This document shows, piece after piece, positions 39,376 to 41,876 of a stretch of DNA of 41,876 bases. Source of the DNA: an uncultured Oscillospiraceae bacterium (GTDB lineage Bacteria > Bacillota > Clostridia > Oscillospirales > Acutalibacteraceae); assembly GCA_902478605.1 (NCBI GenBank), contig CABSLQ010000023.1:1-41876 (forward strand). The letters run 5' to 3'. Position numbers and translations under genes: made by a program. The notes under the pieces were generated by a model, which made no database searches, had not been told where the DNA came from, and saw only the letters and a list, made by a program, of their open reading frames with translations. Every line of letters begins with the position of its first letter. Positions within the stretch are counted from its first letter, which is position 1.

Positions 39376-41028
39376 ATGGCGCAGGCAATACGCACGATTA
39401 CCTTCACGGCCACGGCCGACGGGGTGACGCCGGCGGGGCCGCAGTTCGCGGGGGTGCAGGGCGAGCACAACGCCGCCGAGGTGGTGTTCCAGCTCGACGA
39501 CCAGCTGGGCAAGGCGGCCTACATCTACCGGGTGGAATTTGTGGACGGGGCGGGCGGCTTCGACACGAGCGAGACGCTCACAATGAACGCGTCGCGGCAG
39601 GTGGTTTGCCCGCTGCCGTCCAGCTGGACGGCGGCGGGCGGCAACGGGACGATTCGGCTGTGCGCGGCGCAGGTCACCGACGGCAGCGAGGAGCAGATCG
39701 TGTACACGCTGGCGGGGCGGCTGGTGTTCGCACCGCGGCAGAGCGGCACCCCGATGGAACAGGCGTACCAGAAGGGGCTGACGGCCCTCATCGAAGAGAC
39801 GGGCGAGGCGGCCGACGAGGCGCGCCAGGCGGCGCAGCAGGCGAGCGCGGTGGCCGGGGAAGTGCTCGATCAGCTGGAGGCCGGGGCGTTCAAGGGAGAA
39901 AAGGGCGATCCGGGCCCCGCCGGTCCGCAGGGCCCGCAGGGCGAACCCGGCGCCGACGGCACCGGCGTCACCATCCTCGATGCCTACGCCACCGAGGAAG
40001 AGCTCCGCGCGGCGCACCCCACCGGGCAGCCGGCCGATGCGTATTTGGTGGACGGGGATCTGTATGTGTGGTCGGCGCAGGAGAACGACTGGCTCAACGC
40101 CGGGACCATTCAGGGCCCGCAGGGGGAACCCGGTCCGACGGGCCCCGCCGGCCCGCAGGGACCCAATCAGCTGACCGCGGACACGTCCACCAGCTATACC
40201 GGGCTGCTTAAAGGGGCGGCCGGCAAGGTGACGGTGGCGGCGGCGGGCACCGATTACATCGCCGGGAACGATTACGGGTTCCCGCTGGCGGCGGGGACCA
40301 CGACGGGGACGGCGTCGGCGTTCGTGCTGACACTGAACCCGCCGCTGACCGCCTATGTGCCGGGCACGATGCTCAGCGTCAACTTCCACACTTCGTCGAG
40401 TACAGCGCCGACGCTGAACATCAACGGGCTGGGAGAGAAATCGATGACGGTTACGGGCGCGTCTGTGCCGACCATCTTGTCGGCGGGACGGCACACCATT
40501 CAGTATGACGGAACTTGCTGGCGGGTGCTGGACACGTGTTATCTGCCCTGCGCGGGCGGCACGATGTATGGCGAACTCAAGCCCTACGGGACGAGCGTCA
40601 ATCTGGGCACGTCGGGTGCGCGCTGGCAGACGGTGTTCGCAAACACAATCAACGCAACCAACGGCGCGTTCACCAATCTGATGGTGAGCAGCCAAAGCGT
40701 GTGGTCAAACGCGGGGATCACGTCGCAGACGGTCACCATCAGCGGGGGAAGCACCAGCAACAGCTATACGCTCACGCTGTACAAAATCGGGCGGTTGGTC
40801 ATCGTCAACGCCGCGGCCTGGATGGATTTCGGCACGATAGCGGCCAACACCGTCATCGGCACGCTGCCGTCGGGCTGGAGGCCGGCGGCGGACACCTACG
40901 GGGCGTTTGTAGACCCGCTGCACAATGCCACCATAAAATTCCTGGCCAACGGCAACGTTTCAACCAACTCGGATACCAGCGTGCAATATTGCGGGTTCCT
41001 GTGCGGCACCGCGTATATGACGCCGTAA
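39376..41028 (+). CDS. Collagen-like phage tail fibre or receptor-binding protein
   Basis: A 550-residue fibre protein. The N-terminal beta-rich domain (1-135, ending FAPRQSGTPMEQAYQKGL) resembles baseplate BppU-type domains. A helical stretch rich in Ala (AADEARQAAQQASAVAGEVLDQL) is followed by a collagen triplet block GEKGDPGPAGPQGPQGEPG near 175-195 and a second one GPQGEPGPTGPAGPQGP near 249-265. The C-terminal part is repetitive, Ser/Thr/Asn-rich beta structure. GGGAGGCGGAAAG precedes ATG 39376. It probably contacts the host surface. The endolysin gene follows after 22 bp. Confidence 0.78.
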   Translation: MAQAIRTITFTATADGVTPAGPQFAGVQGEHNAAEVVFQLDDQLGKAAYIYRVEFVDGAGGFDTSETLTMNASRQVVCPLPSSWTAAGGNGTIRLCAAQVTDGSEEQIVYTLAGRLVFAPRQSGTPMEQAYQKGLTALIEETGEAADEARQAAQQASAVAGEVLDQLEAGAFKGEKGDPGPAGPQGPQGEPGADGTGVTILDAYATEEELRAAHPTGQPADAYLVDGDLYVWSAQENDWLNAGTIQGPQGEPGPTGPAGPQGPNQLTADTSTSYTGLLKGAAGKVTVAAAGTDYIAGNDYGFPLAAGTTTGTASAFVLTLNPPLTAYVPGTMLSVNFHTSSSTAPTLNINGLGEKSMTVTGASVPTILSAGRHTIQYDGTCWRVLDTCYLPCAGGTMYGELKPYGTSVNLGTSGARWQTVFANTINATNGAFTNLMVSSQSVWSNAGITSQTVTISGGSTSNSYTLTLYKIGRLVIVNAAAWMDFGTIAANTVIGTLPSGWRPAADTYGAFVDPLHNATIKFLANGNVSTNSDTSVQYCGFLCGTAYMTP

Positions 41029-41050
41029 CCCCAAAAGGAGGAGGATACAC

Positions 41051-41876
41051 ATGGCGAAGATCTACTTATCGCCGGCGGCGCACGAGCACGACAACCCGTG
41101 CAGCTATGACCGGGCGGGGTGCGGGGAGAACGTGCACTGCAACCGGTACATGGACGAGCTGGAGCCGTACCTGGCGGCGTGCGGGTTTGAGGTGAAGCGC
41201 AACCCGCGGGGCCGGGTGGGGGCGGCGGGGCTGCGCGCGGCGGTGCAGGAGGCCAACCGCTGGGGCGCGGACCTGTATTACGTGGCGCACACCAACGCGG
41301 GCGGCGGCTGCCGCAACGGCATAATGCTTTACTCCGACGAGACGCGGGCGTGGGCGGAAAAGCTGCGCGCCCGGCGGCTGGAGGTGTATCCGTACCGCTC
41401 GAATATAAGCCTCAGCCCGGAGCTGTACGAAATCAACCAGACGGCGATGCCCTGCTTGTATGAGGAGCTGGTGTTCCACGATCATCTCGAGGATATCACG
41501 TGGCTGCACACCCATTTCCGGGAGGAAGCGGCGGCGACGGCTAAGGCGTTCTGCGACATCTTCGGCGCGGCCTTTGTGGATCCGTACGCCGGCGGGGAAC
41601 AGCCCGCCCCCGCGGGCAACCCCTACGCCGCACCCGCGGCGCTGCTCCAAAAGGGCAGCCGGGGCGACGGGGTGAAATGGGTGCAGTGGGAGCTGGAACG
41701 GCGGGGATACGATCTCGGTTCCGGCGGCGTGGACGGTATCTTCGGGGACAAGACGGACGCCGGGGTGCGGGCGGTGCAGACCGCGGCCGGGATTCAGGTG
41801 GACGGCATCGTGGGCCCCGCCACCCGCGGGGCGCTGCAGGACGATGCGCCCGCCCCGGCGGGCAACCCCTACGCCG
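41051..41876 (+). CDS. N-acetylmuramoyl-L-alanine amidase (endolysin), cut by window end
   Basis: At least 275 residues, open at the right edge. An Amidase_3-like catalytic domain (about 1-175) shows the zinc ligands: a histidine in AAHEHDNPC, the glutamate region after HCNRYMDELEPYL, and YYVAHTNAGGGCRNGIML. A PG_binding_1 domain (about 198-260) follows: LQKGSRGDGVKWVQWELERRGY, VDGIFGDKTDAGVRAVQ, VDGIVGPATRGAL. The linker PAGNPYAAPA appears before it and PAPAGNPYA again at the window edge, so another domain may follow. AAAGGAGGAGG precedes ATG 41051. No holin is seen in the window. Confidence 0.85.
   Translation, partial: MAKIYLSPAAHEHDNPCSYDRAGCGENVHCNRYMDELEPYLAACGFEVKRNPRGRVGAAGLRAAVQEANRWGADLYYVAHTNAGGGCRNGIMLYSDETRAWAEKLRARRLEVYPYRSNISLSPELYEINQTAMPCLYEELVFHDHLEDITWLHTHFREEAAATAKAFCDIFGAAFVDPYAGGEQPAPAGNPYAAPAALLQKGSRGDGVKWVQWELERRGYDLGSGGVDGIFGDKTDAGVRAVQTAAGIQVDGIVGPATRGALQDDAPAPAGNPYA

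Overview
The window comes from a GC-rich Clostridia genome, most likely a gut Oscillospiraceae/Ruminococcaceae-type bacterium. The reasons are high-GC Firmicutes-style genes (ClpE-like ATPase, YdbS/YdbT-like PH-domain proteins, LytR-CpsA-Psr protein, DUF5711-like protein), GGAGG ribosome sites, and promoters of the TTGCAA/TTGCAC - 17 bp - TATACT type. The genus cannot be fixed from the sequence alone.

Layout. 1-740: degenerate hairpin repeats. 741-5660: host genes truA, a membrane beta-propeller protein, a coiled-coil repeat protein, cvpA-like and pgsA. 5661-6749: repeats. 6750-12742: ClpE-like ATPase, a HAD phosphatase, a probably frameshifted membrane gene, two small XRE regulators and a broken IS3-type element. 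12857-18795: ydbS/ydbT-like pair, an unknown two-TM protein and an LCP protein, with repeat arrays between them. 18968-41876: a prophage or prophage remnant with no integrase in view. It carries a DUF4373 replication protein, an ArpU/DUF1492-like regulator, TerS, TerL, scaffold, major capsid, portal, connector, a gp10-like tail protein, internal virion proteins, a 1279-residue polyvalent/ejection protein with a toxin-like C-terminus, an immunity-like protein, a collagen-like fibre and an endolysin cut by the window end. The module looks podovirus-like. A zinc-ribbon membrane gene sits inverted inside it as a moron or host insert.

The most unusual content is a family of hairpin-rich repeats that fills almost every gap and has also invaded the prophage. 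The units are modular: a left arm (GCAAC... with a small hairpin), a variable palindromic core, a right arm (GGGTACCGCAAGAGG), plus two companion modules (a GAAAAA...TTTTTC stem, sometimes with two inner hairpins, and a GAGTTC...GAACTC hairpin). Copies differ in stem sequence, but both sides of the stem change together, so structure rather than sequence is kept. Two uninterrupted copies of a ~330 bp composite element and one copy carrying two ~110 bp units give empty and filled sites, so the ~110 bp unit behaves as a mobile element. Two units lie in frame inside the portal gene and a third repeat piece supplies its stop codon. One of these insertions is flanked by a 37-bp exact direct repeat, and a similar duplication flanks a unit upstream of the scaffold gene.

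Other notable points: a shared promoter/operator motif ahead of TerS, TerL and the tail fibre; two small genes nested out of frame in the polyvalent protein gene; and a perfect-consensus promoter firing into a repeat array.
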